Assembly: GCA_016211955.1 (NCBI GenBank)
Contig: JACRHX010000015.1
Coordinates: 1-24,476 of the forward strand
Direction: 5' to 3'
DNA length: 24,476 bases
From: Parcubacteria group bacterium
Lineage (GTDB): Bacteria > Patescibacteriota > Minisyncoccia > UBA6257 > JACRHW01
Shown here: one piece after another, positions 8,109-13,931 of the stretch
Layout of the letters: every line of letters starts with the position of its first letter
Position numbering within the stretch: the first letter of the stretch is position 1
Notes under the pieces: generated by a model
The model's database searches: none
What the model was told of the DNA's origin: nothing
What the model saw: the letters and a program-made list of their open reading frames with translations, nothing else
Made by a program: the position numbers and the translations under genes

Positions 8109-8696
8109 ATGGCAGTTTCAGAGCGGTATAAACAACTTAAGGAGACGTATGCAAAAGCCCAAGAGGTTCATTCAAAAGTTAAAGAAGTCCATGCAGAGTA
8201 TAAAAAGAATTATGAACACGCAGAAAAGGTAAGGGAGATATTTCACGATAACAGAGAGGAGCTTGAAGAGGGTAGCGCAGAGGCATTTTCTGGGATTGAG
8301 GTTGGTGATCTACCCAAAAAACCAAAGTTTCCTTGGTTTATTCTTTGTGTTGCATTGGTGAAAGACATCTTAGATTATTTGACTCTGACAGGGATTGGTT
8401 ATGTTGTTGCGTTGATTGTTTCAATTCTAGCGGGAATGATTATATTTGTATGGAGTTGGAATAAGGTGAGGTTCAAGGGTATGAAGGCGGGAATTATGAA
8501 AAAAGTGGCCGGGAGTAAATACGCGACAAAATTTTGGACAAAGTTCTTGATTCTTCTTGGAGCGGATTTTATTCCCCTTGTCAATCTCTTGCCACTCGAG
8601 ACTATTTTTGTATTGCTCGCATATTATCAAGAAGCAAAATTGGTTAGATTAATTAATTTGGCTTTTGAGATATATGATGAGAAAAGTATTGGTTAG
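8109..8696 (+). CDS. Small integral membrane protein with N-terminal coiled coil
   Basis: From ATG 8109 the product has 195 residues. Residues 1-60 are charged and helical with repeated KEVHxxYKK-like heptads, suggesting a cytoplasmic coiled coil. A membrane region follows: about 78-115 (one or two passes, FILCVALVKDIL and GIGYVVALIVSILAGMIIFVW), and about 145-180 with the motif DFIPLVNLLPLETIFVLL. The Pro/Leu-rich segment between acidic residues is the most distinctive feature, but I cannot name the family. It is transcribed divergently from the 178/113-aa unit and is closed by its own terminator, so it seems to be a single-gene unit. Function unknown. Confidence 0.7.
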   Translation: MAVSERYKQLKETYAKAQEVHSKVKEVHAEYKKNYEHAEKVREIFHDNREELEEGSAEAFSGIEVGDLPKKPKFPWFILCVALVKDILDYLTLTGIGYVVALIVSILAGMIIFVWSWNKVRFKGMKAGIMKKVAGSKYATKFWTKFLILLGADFIPLVNLLPLETIFVLLAYYQEAKLVRLINLAFEIYDEKSIG

Positions 8697-8720
8697 AAAT
8701 TTAGTTGAGTTTTAAAAGTT

Positions 8721-8798
8721 TTAGGCACAGAATCCATTGGTAGATAGAGAGTTCTTGTGGGCGCGGGCGGAGGGGCTGATCCCCTCTTTTTGAACCAA
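8721..8798 (-). pseudogene. Decayed second 3' end of rsmA
   Basis: Read on the minus strand this gap can be translated as QKEG-ISPSARAHKNSLSTNG, similar to the intact RsmA C-terminus (KKEKINLIARAQKLSLNQW). Base by base, 8738-8798 and 9600-9660 share CAYTGGT, TAGAGAG, GGGCGCGGGCG, GAGG, TGAT and TTTTTTGAAC in the same order, with about two extra bases here that break the frame. Similarity stops exactly where the palindrome at 8800 begins. It suggests a remnant of an earlier or duplicated rsmA end separated from the present gene by the transposase element. Short and diverged, so moderately sure. Confidence 0.45.
8770..8791 (+). terminator. Hairpin terminator after the 195-aa gene
   Basis: GAGGGG (8770-8775), loop CTGAT, CCCCTC (8781-8786), then five T. 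It lies 74 bases after the stop at 8696 and overlaps the rsmA-like remnant. Confidence 0.75.
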
Positions 8799-8799
8799 C

Positions 8800-8822
8800 T
8801 GAATGAGGTTCAACCTCACTCA
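8800..8822. repeat. REP palindrome 3' of the transposase gene
   Basis: TGAATGAGGTT and AACCTCACTCA flank a single C; the arms pair with one mismatch. It lies 8 bases beyond the transposase stop codon. Confidence 0.8.
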
Positions 8823-8829
8823 GTGAGAA

Positions 8830-9534
8830 TTATTCCTCAAAGACAATATTTTTAATATCTTCTATTCGTTCTTCTTTGTTTTTAATCCAGTCTTTCATCA
8901 TTGTTTTATGACTCAGTTCTCCCCCTAAAAATTCAAGAAGAAATTCTCGTGACGTTACTGATGGAAAATTTTTTATTTCAATATAATCCATGTAACTACT
9001 CCATCTGTAGTGTTCTAAAAAATTAAGTGAAGAATTGAATGAGGTTGAACTTCGATCAGTGCTTCGATCGATGAGTGAAAGTGGGTTAGCATGGATATAG
9101 AAAGGGAGATGTAATATGTGCGCGTCTGTTTTTACAAGGACTGCTTTAAATCTTCCTTGGAATAGGGATCCTACTCGTTTGTTTTTTTCATTAAAATATA
9201 AGGTGTATCCAGTACCCAATTTTTGCATAAATCTTACGATTCCCCTTTCTTTCTTTTGTTTGAGAAGAAGGTGAAAATGATTTGGCATTAACACAAATGC
9301 AAGAATTTCAACCAATAGTTTTCTTGACTCTCTTTTTCGTTTCAATGAATGAGGTTCAACCCCATTCATTATGAAATGACGCCCCGTGTTTAAAACAGGA
9401 CTTTCATTATTGAATTCAAAAAGATCATGTATGAATCTGAAATAATCAGCATCTTCAGTAAATATTTTTCTTTTCTCAACACCACGATTATAGATATGAT
9501 ATATTTCGTTTTCTACGAATTGGGGTTTTTGCAT
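8830..9534 (-). CDS. REP-associated tyrosine transposase (Y1 / IS200-like superfamily)
   Basis: This 234-residue single-strand DNA transposase is of the HUH type. Residues 10-26 (EIYHIYNRGVEKRKIF) match the family opening. The metal-binding pair is H86-F-H88 in MPNHFHLLL. The catalytic tyrosine is probably Y110 in GTGYTLYFN, followed by the conserved GSLFQGRFKA. YIHANP and HYRWSSY (about 146-181) are also family motifs. All key residues are present, so the enzyme looks active. RAYTs mobilise REP hairpins, and this one is flanked by them; unusually, two copies of the same repeat type lie inside its own frame and encode residues 56-64 and about 160-170. Start ATG 9534 fits the family N-terminus. 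Confidence 0.9.
   Translation of the reverse strand: MQKPQFVENEIYHIYNRGVEKRKIFTEDADYFRFIHDLFEFNNESPVLNTGRHFIMNGVEPHSLKRKRESRKLLVEILAFVLMPNHFHLLLKQKKERGIVRFMQKLGTGYTLYFNEKNKRVGSLFQGRFKAVLVKTDAHILHLPFYIHANPLSLIDRSTDRSSTSFNSSLNFLEHYRWSSYMDYIEIKNFPSVTSREFLLEFLGGELSHKTMMKDWIKNKEERIEDIKNIVFEE
9041..9053. repeat. REP core inside the transposase frame (copy 1)
   Basis: GAGGTTGAACTTC, preceded by TTGAAT, encodes part of the SSTSFNSSLN segment of the transposase. The nearby GATCAGTGCTTCGATC may be part of the same insertion. Confidence 0.6.
9344..9370. repeat. REP palindrome inside the transposase frame (copy 2)
   Basis: Arms AATGAATGAGGTT and AACCCCATTCATT pair with one mismatch around a single C. 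On the gene strand it encodes MNGVEPHSL, residues 56-64, in a variable loop before the HUH motif. Confidence 0.8.
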
Positions 9535-9547
9535 AAATCAAGTTTAT

Positions 9548-9586
9548 CTCATAATTGAGTGAGGTTGAACCTCACTCAATTATGAG
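9548..9586. repeat. Perfect 39-bp palindrome at the rsmA stop
   Basis: Arms of 19 bases (CTCATAATTGAGTGAGGTT and its exact complement) flank one G. It overlaps the last codons of rsmA: Leu-Ile-Ile-Glu and TGA come from its right arm. It can act as a strong hairpin at the end of the rsmA transcript and before the transposase gene. Confidence 0.9.
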
Positions 9587-10372
9587 AAAGAGACTGTGCC
9601 ACTGGTTTAGAGAGAGTTTTTGGGCGCGGGCGATGAGGTTGATTTTTTCTTTTTTGAACACTTTTTCTAGAATTGATTTTTCGATATCGAGACCTTCAGA
9701 GAGGTTGTTTATGAGGAGTTTACGAGGGTGAGAGAAACCGGCTTTGATGAGGGTGAAGAACGTCTTGTTAGATTGTTGCCCTTCGACAGGCTCAGGGACA
9801 GAACGAGGGGTGATGCGAATGGTGGCGGAGTCGATTTTTGGAGGTGGATTGAAATCTGATTTTGGGATAGCGAAGACAAGTTCTGGAGTGCCGAAATATT
9901 GGACGGAAACAGCGAGAAGATTCATGTGGGGCGGCTTTGCAACAATACGTTCGGCAACCTCTTTTTGAATAGTGAAGACTATTTCTTTTGGAGGATGTTC
10001 GAGTTCGAGAAGGGTGCGTAATAAGAAACCAGTCAGATAATAGGGAATGTTACCGACGACTTTGTAAGGAGTATCGAGTATTTTGTATCTGGTATCTTGT
10101 ATGAGAGACGGTATGGTTTTTAACGCATCACCGGTTATTATTTCTATATTTTGATCACTAAGATATTTTTCTTTTAAATCTCGTGCGAGTTTTTCATCCT
10201 TCTCAATTAAAATAAGCCTACTTTCTGTATTCTGTTTTCTAATTTCTTCAGTTAATTCTCCATGACCGGGACCGACCTCAATGATTGTTTCATTGGGTTG
10301 GGGGTTGATGGCAGCAACAATACGGCTCAATACGGCTTTGTTGATTAAAAAGTGTTGACCTAAACGTTGCAT
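9572..10372 (-). CDS. rsmA: 16S rRNA (adenine(1518)-N6/adenine(1519)-N6)-dimethyltransferase
   Basis: RsmA/KsgA dimethylates two adjacent adenines in the 3' helix 45 of 16S rRNA, using S-adenosylmethionine, late in small-subunit assembly. The 266 residues show the family start QRLGQHFL, the SAM-binding motif EVGPGHGELT (32-41), the acidic residue in LILIEKDEKL, GDAL (81-84), the catalytic NIPYYLTG motif (108-115) and the C-terminal helical domain. Two repeat-derived insertions are visible: IQDTRYKILDTPYK (about 91-104), just before NIPY, and SVPEPVEGQQ (about 191-200). The final Leu-Ile-Ile-Glu and stop come from a palindrome. Core motifs are intact, so it is probably functional. pcrA lies upstream on the same strand, 72 bases away. 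Confidence 0.93.
   Translation of the reverse strand: MQRLGQHFLINKAVLSRIVAAINPQPNETIIEVGPGHGELTEEIRKQNTESRLILIEKDEKLARDLKEKYLSDQNIEIITGDALKTIPSLIQDTRYKILDTPYKVVGNIPYYLTGFLLRTLLELEHPPKEIVFTIQKEVAERIVAKPPHMNLLAVSVQYFGTPELVFAIPKSDFNPPPKIDSATIRITPRSVPEPVEGQQSNKTFFTLIKAGFSHPRKLLINNLSEGLDIEKSILEKVFKKEKINLIARAQKLSLNQWHSLFLIIE
9779..9797. repeat. CCTTCGACAGGCTCAGG repeat translated within rsmA
   Basis: CCCTTCGACAGGCTCAGGG in rsmA encodes the PEPVEG-type peptide on the gene strand. The same sequence type forms the inner inverted repeat of the 113-bp elements at 13817-13929 and 17344-17456. Confidence 0.75.
10077..10102. repeat. GATACCAGATACAAAATACT repeat translated within rsmA
   Basis: The complement of this 26-base segment is identical to 10409-10434 in the rsmA-pcrA gap. 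On the gene strand it encodes the QDTRYKIL segment of RsmA. The repeat is thus present in opposite orientation inside and just upstream of the gene. Confidence 0.85.
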
Positions 10373-10373
10373 G

Positions 10374-10447
10374 GTTATGTATCGTATCAGTCCGCTCTAG
10401 GCGGTTATATACAAGATACCAGATACAAAATACTAAATACACGTTTA
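10374..10447. repeat. GATACCAGATAC repeat element, copy A
   Basis: Fills the gap between the rsmA start and the pcrA stop. A GTATCGTAT left arm, a GC-containing centre (GTCCGCTCTAGGCGG) and a right arm of ATAC/GATAC units at 10409-10447 suggest a hairpin. The 39-base right arm is identical to 15346-15384 apart from one base. Its last three bases are the pcrA stop codon. Confidence 0.8.
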
Positions 10448-12472
10448 GTTGTACTCAATGAAGTCTTCGTCGATATGTGTGTGGCTTGTGGTGGCATTGG
10501 TGTATTCAATGAGATGATTCGGAATTTCTGCTATGAAGCGCGAGGGGGGGTTCATTTTGAGGGCGCCGAATACCTTTCGTTGTCGTGCGAAGGAGAGGTA
10601 GAGCGCCTTTTTGGCGCGTGTTAAGGCGACGTAAGCAAGACGGCGTTCTTCCTCAAGCGCGACATCTTCGGTTAGACTTCGCTCGTGAGGAAGTACTCCT
10701 TCTTCAAGACCCACTACAAATACAGTTTCAAATTCTAAACCCTTTGCGGCGTGGATGGTCATAAGTTTAATACCTTTTAATGCGTTTTTTTCTTGGTCAG
10801 CATCTTGGTAGAGGTTTGCGGTTTCAAGAAAGGCGGAGAGGTTGTCCATTTTATCGTTTCCACGCGTATCGTATTGGGAGGCAGCGTTTATAAGCTCCAC
10901 TACGTTTTCCCACCGGCGTATCCCCTCTTCTGTTTTAAGGTTAAGGTATTCTTTGAATTTTATCTCTCGAACGAGATGGTTGATGGTTTCGGTGAGCGTT
11001 GATTCGTTTGCTTTTGTGCGAAGCGTTTCAAGAAAAGTAAGAAATTCAAGGAGGGCTGTTTTATTGCGGTATTTACTTAGCTCGATAGCTCGATAGCTCG
11101 ATAGCTCGTTGGTTACTAACGAGCTGGACGGCGAAGCCGCTAATGAGCTCATGAGCTTTATTGCTTCCTTGCCAAGACCGCGCGCAGGAACATTGATGAT
11201 GCGTTCGAGACTTAGGGTGTCTTTTGGATTGATAATAAGTTTAAGGTAGGCGAGAATATCTTTTACTTCTTTCCTGTCATAGAAGCGTGTGCCGCCAATT
11301 ACTTGATAAGCTAGACGCGCCTGTATGCACATCTCTTCAAGAATGCGCGATTGAGCATTGGTGCGATAAAGGATAGCGATACGATCAAGGTGAGCGAGTT
11401 TGTTTTTAATGAGTCCGAGAATGGTGTCGATACAGATGCGTGCCTCGTGTGAATCGCTGTCGGACTCTACGAGATAAACAGGAGGACCCACCTCGTTTTG
11501 AGTGAAGAGGTTTTTTTCTTTTCCAACATTATTATTAGCAATAACTGCGTTTGCAGCGGAGAGAATGTTTTGTGTCGAGCGATAATTTTCTTCAAGGAGG
11601 ACGGTGGTTGCCTCTGGCCAGTCTTTTTCAAAATCAAGGAAGATGGTAAAGTCTGCTCCGCGCCAGCTATAAATGGATTGCGCATCGTCTCCGACTGCAC
11701 AAATATTCCTGTGACTCTGCGCAAGGAGTTTCATGAGGAGGTATTGAGAAGGATTTATGTCTTGATACTCATCAATGAGAATGTAGCGCCAGCGAGAGGC
11801 GTGTTTTTTTAAGATGTCTTCATTGTGGAGAAAAAGCATGCCCGGCTTTAGGATAAGGTCATCAAAATCGAAGGCGTTCATTGCCTCAAGGCGTTCTTCG
11901 TATTTCGTTTGAATGTTGCTTATTATCGATTCATAAAAATTATGTTCGCTACGTTCTTTGTCGGGGTTGTTTTTCCTAAAACTAATGGAGGAGAGAATTT
12001 GTTGTGGAGGAAATTTTTCTTTATCGAGATTAAGTTCTTTGGTAATGGTTTTTATTATTGAAAGCGCATCATCTGCGTCGACTATGGTGAAATGAGGTGT
12101 TCTTCTCAATTGCGCGGCTTCCTCGCGGAGAAGTTTTGCGCCAAGGCTGTGGAAGGTACCTATAAAAGAGCTCGTTAGCAAGGTTAGCTCGTTAGCAAGG
12201 TTAGGTTCTAACGAGCTAGACGGCGAAGCCGCCATCGAGCTTACAAGCTTAAGGATACGGCTGCGCATTTCGGCGGCGGCTTTGTTGGTAAAGGTTACTG
12301 CAAGAATTTGCGAAGGTGGAACGCCTTGGGCAATGAGGTGGGCAACGCGATGAGTAAGGGTTTTTGTCTTTCCCGACCCTGCGCCGGCGATAATAAGAAG
12401 AGGACCATCGGTCATCTGTACCGCCTTACGTTGAGAGGGGTTTAATGTTTCTATAAGATGTTCTTGGTTCAT
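10445..12472 (-). CDS. pcrA: UvrD/PcrA-type superfamily 1A DNA helicase
   Basis: An ATP-driven 3'-5' helicase for repair, replication-fork rescue and rolling-circle replication. The 675 residues show all family motifs in order: Q motif LNPSQRKAV (10-18), Walker A AGAGSGKT (29-36), motif Ia TFTNKAAAEMR, Walker B LIDEYQDINPSQ (about 232-243), motif III GDDAQSIYSWRGAD, motif IV EENYRSTQNIL, motif V IHAAKGLEFETVFVVGLEEG and motif VI RRLAYVALTRAKKALYLSFA. It is a little shorter than typical PcrA (about 720), lacking the extended C-terminal tail. Two insertions sharing the peptide SS-x-AASPSSSL lie at about 77-103 (between motifs Ia and Ib) and 437-468; each is encoded by a palindromic repeat. pcrA or uvrD cannot be separated by eye. 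The stop codon is supplied by a repeat. Confidence 0.93.
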   Translation of the reverse strand: MNQEHLIETLNPSQRKAVQMTDGPLLIIAGAGSGKTKTLTHRVAHLIAQGVPPSQILAVTFTNKAAAEMRSRILKLVSSMAASPSSSLEPNLANELTLLTSSFIGTFHSLGAKLLREEAAQLRRTPHFTIVDADDALSIIKTITKELNLDKEKFPPQQILSSISFRKNNPDKERSEHNFYESIISNIQTKYEERLEAMNAFDFDDLILKPGMLFLHNEDILKKHASRWRYILIDEYQDINPSQYLLMKLLAQSHRNICAVGDDAQSIYSWRGADFTIFLDFEKDWPEATTVLLEENYRSTQNILSAANAVIANNNVGKEKNLFTQNEVGPPVYLVESDSDSHEARICIDTILGLIKNKLAHLDRIAILYRTNAQSRILEEMCIQARLAYQVIGGTRFYDRKEVKDILAYLKLIINPKDTLSLERIINVPARGLGKEAIKLMSSLAASPSSSLVTNELSSYRAIELSKYRNKTALLEFLTFLETLRTKANESTLTETINHLVREIKFKEYLNLKTEEGIRRWENVVELINAASQYDTRGNDKMDNLSAFLETANLYQDADQEKNALKGIKLMTIHAAKGLEFETVFVVGLEEGVLPHERSLTEDVALEEERRLAYVALTRAKKALYLSFARQRKVFGALKMNPPSRFIAEIPNHLIEYTNATTSHTHIDEDFIEYN
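11079..11160. repeat. AGCTCGAT/AACGAGCT repeat insertion in pcrA, downstream copy
   Basis: AGCTCGAT occurs three times in tandem from 11079, then AGCTCGTT (11103-11110), a 7-base spacer, AACGAGCT (11118-11125), GACGGCGAAGCCGC and GAGCTCATGAGCTT. It remains in frame and encodes LMSSLAASPSSSLVTNELSSYRA-like sequence. Confidence 0.85.
12169..12250. repeat. AGCTCGTT/AACGAGCT repeat insertion in pcrA, upstream copy
   Basis: AGCTCGTT at 12169-12176 and 12186-12193, each followed by AGCAAGGTT, then AACGAGCT (12210-12217), the hairpin GACGGCGAAGCCGCC and ATCGAGCTTACAAGCTT. It encodes the VSSMAASPSSSLEPNLANEL segment in frame. Confidence 0.85.
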
Positions 12473-12473
12473 T

Positions 12474-12597
12474 GTATCTAGTATCTAGTATCTAGTATCT
12501 AGTATTTTGTATGATCTCCCACCGGGAGATTGTAACAGTCCGCTGTGGGCGGACCGATACAAGATATCAAATACTATATACCAGATACACGTTAGTT
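12474..12597. repeat. GATACCAGATAC repeat element, copy B, with GTATCTA tandem repeats
   Basis: GTATCTA occurs four times in tandem at 12474-12501, then GTATTTTGTAT, two GC-rich hairpins (ATCTCCC/GGGAGAT about 12513-12529 and GTCCGC/GCGGAC about 12538-12554) and a right arm of GATAC units ending ACACGTTA. It fills almost all of the gap between the divergent pcrA and peptidase genes, so it must contain or displace their promoters. Confidence 0.8.
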
Positions 12598-12615
12598 GCT
12601 GTATTGTAGCAGACT

Positions 12616-13773
12616 ATGATAGACTTAAAAAGGTCATCGCGAGGGGGTTTGTCTAACGTTATGAATGAAACGCGACCACAATCTAACATTCGTCGGTCAT
12701 GGGGGCTCTTTTTCAAAGAGTCTTTTCCTCTTTTTATGCGCGCAAGAGGTTTTTTTGTATTATTATGTAAAAAATGTCTTATTTCTTACTCGGAAGAGAT
12801 ACTACTTGGCACGATAGTGTTTCTCACTATCGGTTTTTATTCTTTTCCTATTGGTGTTTCTACCCCCTCTTCTCTTTTTTTTCAGGATCAAAAAGATCTT
12901 ACCACGGAACTAGTACGGTCCGCATTTGCCTATGATACGAATGATCTCTCTGAACAATCGGCTTTTGTAGGTACTGCTAGCCCCCTGAACCCAGAGTATT
13001 ACGATTCTTTGGGCGAGGGTGATTCTCTATTACATACCGAAATTATTGATGATGCGCTAAAAGCAAACATCGCACCCGTGATGGCGACTACTGACAAGGA
13101 TGGTGTGGTAGTATATACCATACGAAAAGGTGACACTATTCACGAGATTGCTACTTATTTTGGGGTAAGCGCCGATACTATTATATGGGAAAATAAACTT
13201 ACTCGTCGTCAAAAATTACAACAAGGACAACATCTTGTTATCCTTCCTGTGAGTGGTGTTCGGCACGAGGTGGCAAGGGGAGAGACGCTTGAGGGTATTG
13301 CTCTACAATTTAGTGTTGAGGTGGGAGAGATAATCGCCTACAACAAACTCATTCATGGTACCGTCAGAGAGGGTGATATCTTGATCCTTCCCGACGGAAC
13401 AATGCCCTACACAAAAAGGGATGTTTCCTCGCCACAAAATGTAGTGAACATACGCGGATATTTTGGGGCACCGACTGTGGGATATAATCGTGGGGCATTA
13501 CACAGTAATAATGCTGTTGATATTGCAAGTATTTGTGGAACAAGCATTGTTGCGGCCGCAGAGGGGTTGGTACTGGAGGCAAAGAGTGGTTGGAATGGTG
13601 GATATGGAAATTATATAAAAATCGAACATCCGAATGGTGTTTTTACAAAATATGCCCATCTTGCAAGTTTTGTTGTCGGGTACGGTGGATTATGTAGCAA
13701 AAGGGCAAAATATAGCGTTAATGGGCAATACAGGGAAGACGCATGGACACACAGGATGTCATCTTCATTTTGA
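12616..13773 (+). CDS. LysM/M23-family peptidoglycan endopeptidase, frameshifted near the C-terminus
   Basis: A membrane-anchored cell-wall hydrolase. Residues 62-80 form a membrane segment; two LysM peptidoglycan-binding repeats follow (about 167-211 and 216-259, starting YTIRKGDTIHEIA and HEVARGETLEGIA), then an M23 zinc metallopeptidase domain from about 280 with the first ligands H296 and D302 (HSNNAVD) and YAHL. The expected HxH motif is not in this frame: after GGG at 13678-13680 the domain continues one base off as DYVAKGQNIALMGNTGKTHG and HLHFEVLG, ending with TAG at 13805-13807. Removing one G restores a complete 396-residue enzyme. Either a real inactivating mutation or a base error. 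It converges on the transpeptidase fusion, another wall gene. A weak -10 (TATTGT, 12602-12607) lies 8 nt before the ATG. Confidence 0.88.
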   Translation: MIDLKRSSRGGLSNVMNETRPQSNIRRSWGLFFKESFPLFMRARGFFVLLCKKCLISYSEEILLGTIVFLTIGFYSFPIGVSTPSSLFFQDQKDLTTELVRSAFAYDTNDLSEQSAFVGTASPLNPEYYDSLGEGDSLLHTEIIDDALKANIAPVMATTDKDGVVVYTIRKGDTIHEIATYFGVSADTIIWENKLTRRQKLQQGQHLVILPVSGVRHEVARGETLEGIALQFSVEVGEIIAYNKLIHGTVREGDILILPDGTMPYTKRDVSSPQNVVNIRGYFGAPTVGYNRGALHSNNAVDIASICGTSIVAAAEGLVLEAKSGWNGGYGNYIKIEHPNGVFTKYAHLASFVVGYGGLCSKRAKYSVNGQYREDAWTHRMSSSF

Positions 13774-13816
13774 AGTGCTAGGCGCCAATAATCCATTCAT
13801 TAAGTAGATCAATAGT

Positions 13817-13929
13817 AGCGCTGTTCGATAACCTCATAATTACTAGTGCCTGAGCTTGTCGAAGGCCTACATTTCTTTAAGGAAACCCTTCGACTTTGCT
13901 CAGGGAATATCATGTTTCCGAACAGCGCT
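13817..13929. mobile_element. 113-bp MITE, copy 1
   Basis: Perfect 11-bp terminal inverted repeats AGCGCTGTTCG (13817-13827) and CGAACAGCGCT (13919-13929), bordered by a perfect 10-bp direct repeat GATCAATAGT (13807-13816 and 13930-13939), as expected of a target-site duplication. The centre carries an inner inverted repeat CCTGAGCTTGTCGAAGG and CCTTCGACTTTGCTCAGG. It has no coding capacity. It lies between two convergent genes. The second copy (17344-17456) differs at five of 113 positions. Confidence 0.92.
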
Positions 13930-13931
13930 GA

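Larger units (their letters stand above)
8800..9586 (-). mobile_element. RAYT unit: transposase gene bracketed by GAGGTTSAACCTC palindromes
   Basis: The transposase gene (8830-9534) sits between a 23-bp palindrome at 8800-8822 (11-bp arms, one mismatch) and a perfect palindrome at 9548-9586 (19-bp arms CTCATAATTGAGTGAGGTT around one base). Both share the core GAGGTT-S-AACCTC. RAYTs are IS200-like, single-copy transposases that recognise REP hairpins; here the cognate repeats would be this core. No target duplication is expected for this class. Repeats of the same core are seen at 6083-6095, 9041-9053 and 9344-9370. Confidence 0.65.

Noticed and set aside
11079..11125. CRISPR array suggested by repeated AGCTCGAT units
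   Set aside because: Units are 8 bases with no spacers, lie in frame inside the helicase gene and no cas gene is present.
13817..13929. dif-like Xer site or tRNA-like element for the 113-bp repeat
   Set aside because: Two copies at unrelated sites with separate target duplications and perfect terminal inverted repeats fit a MITE rather than a recombination site.
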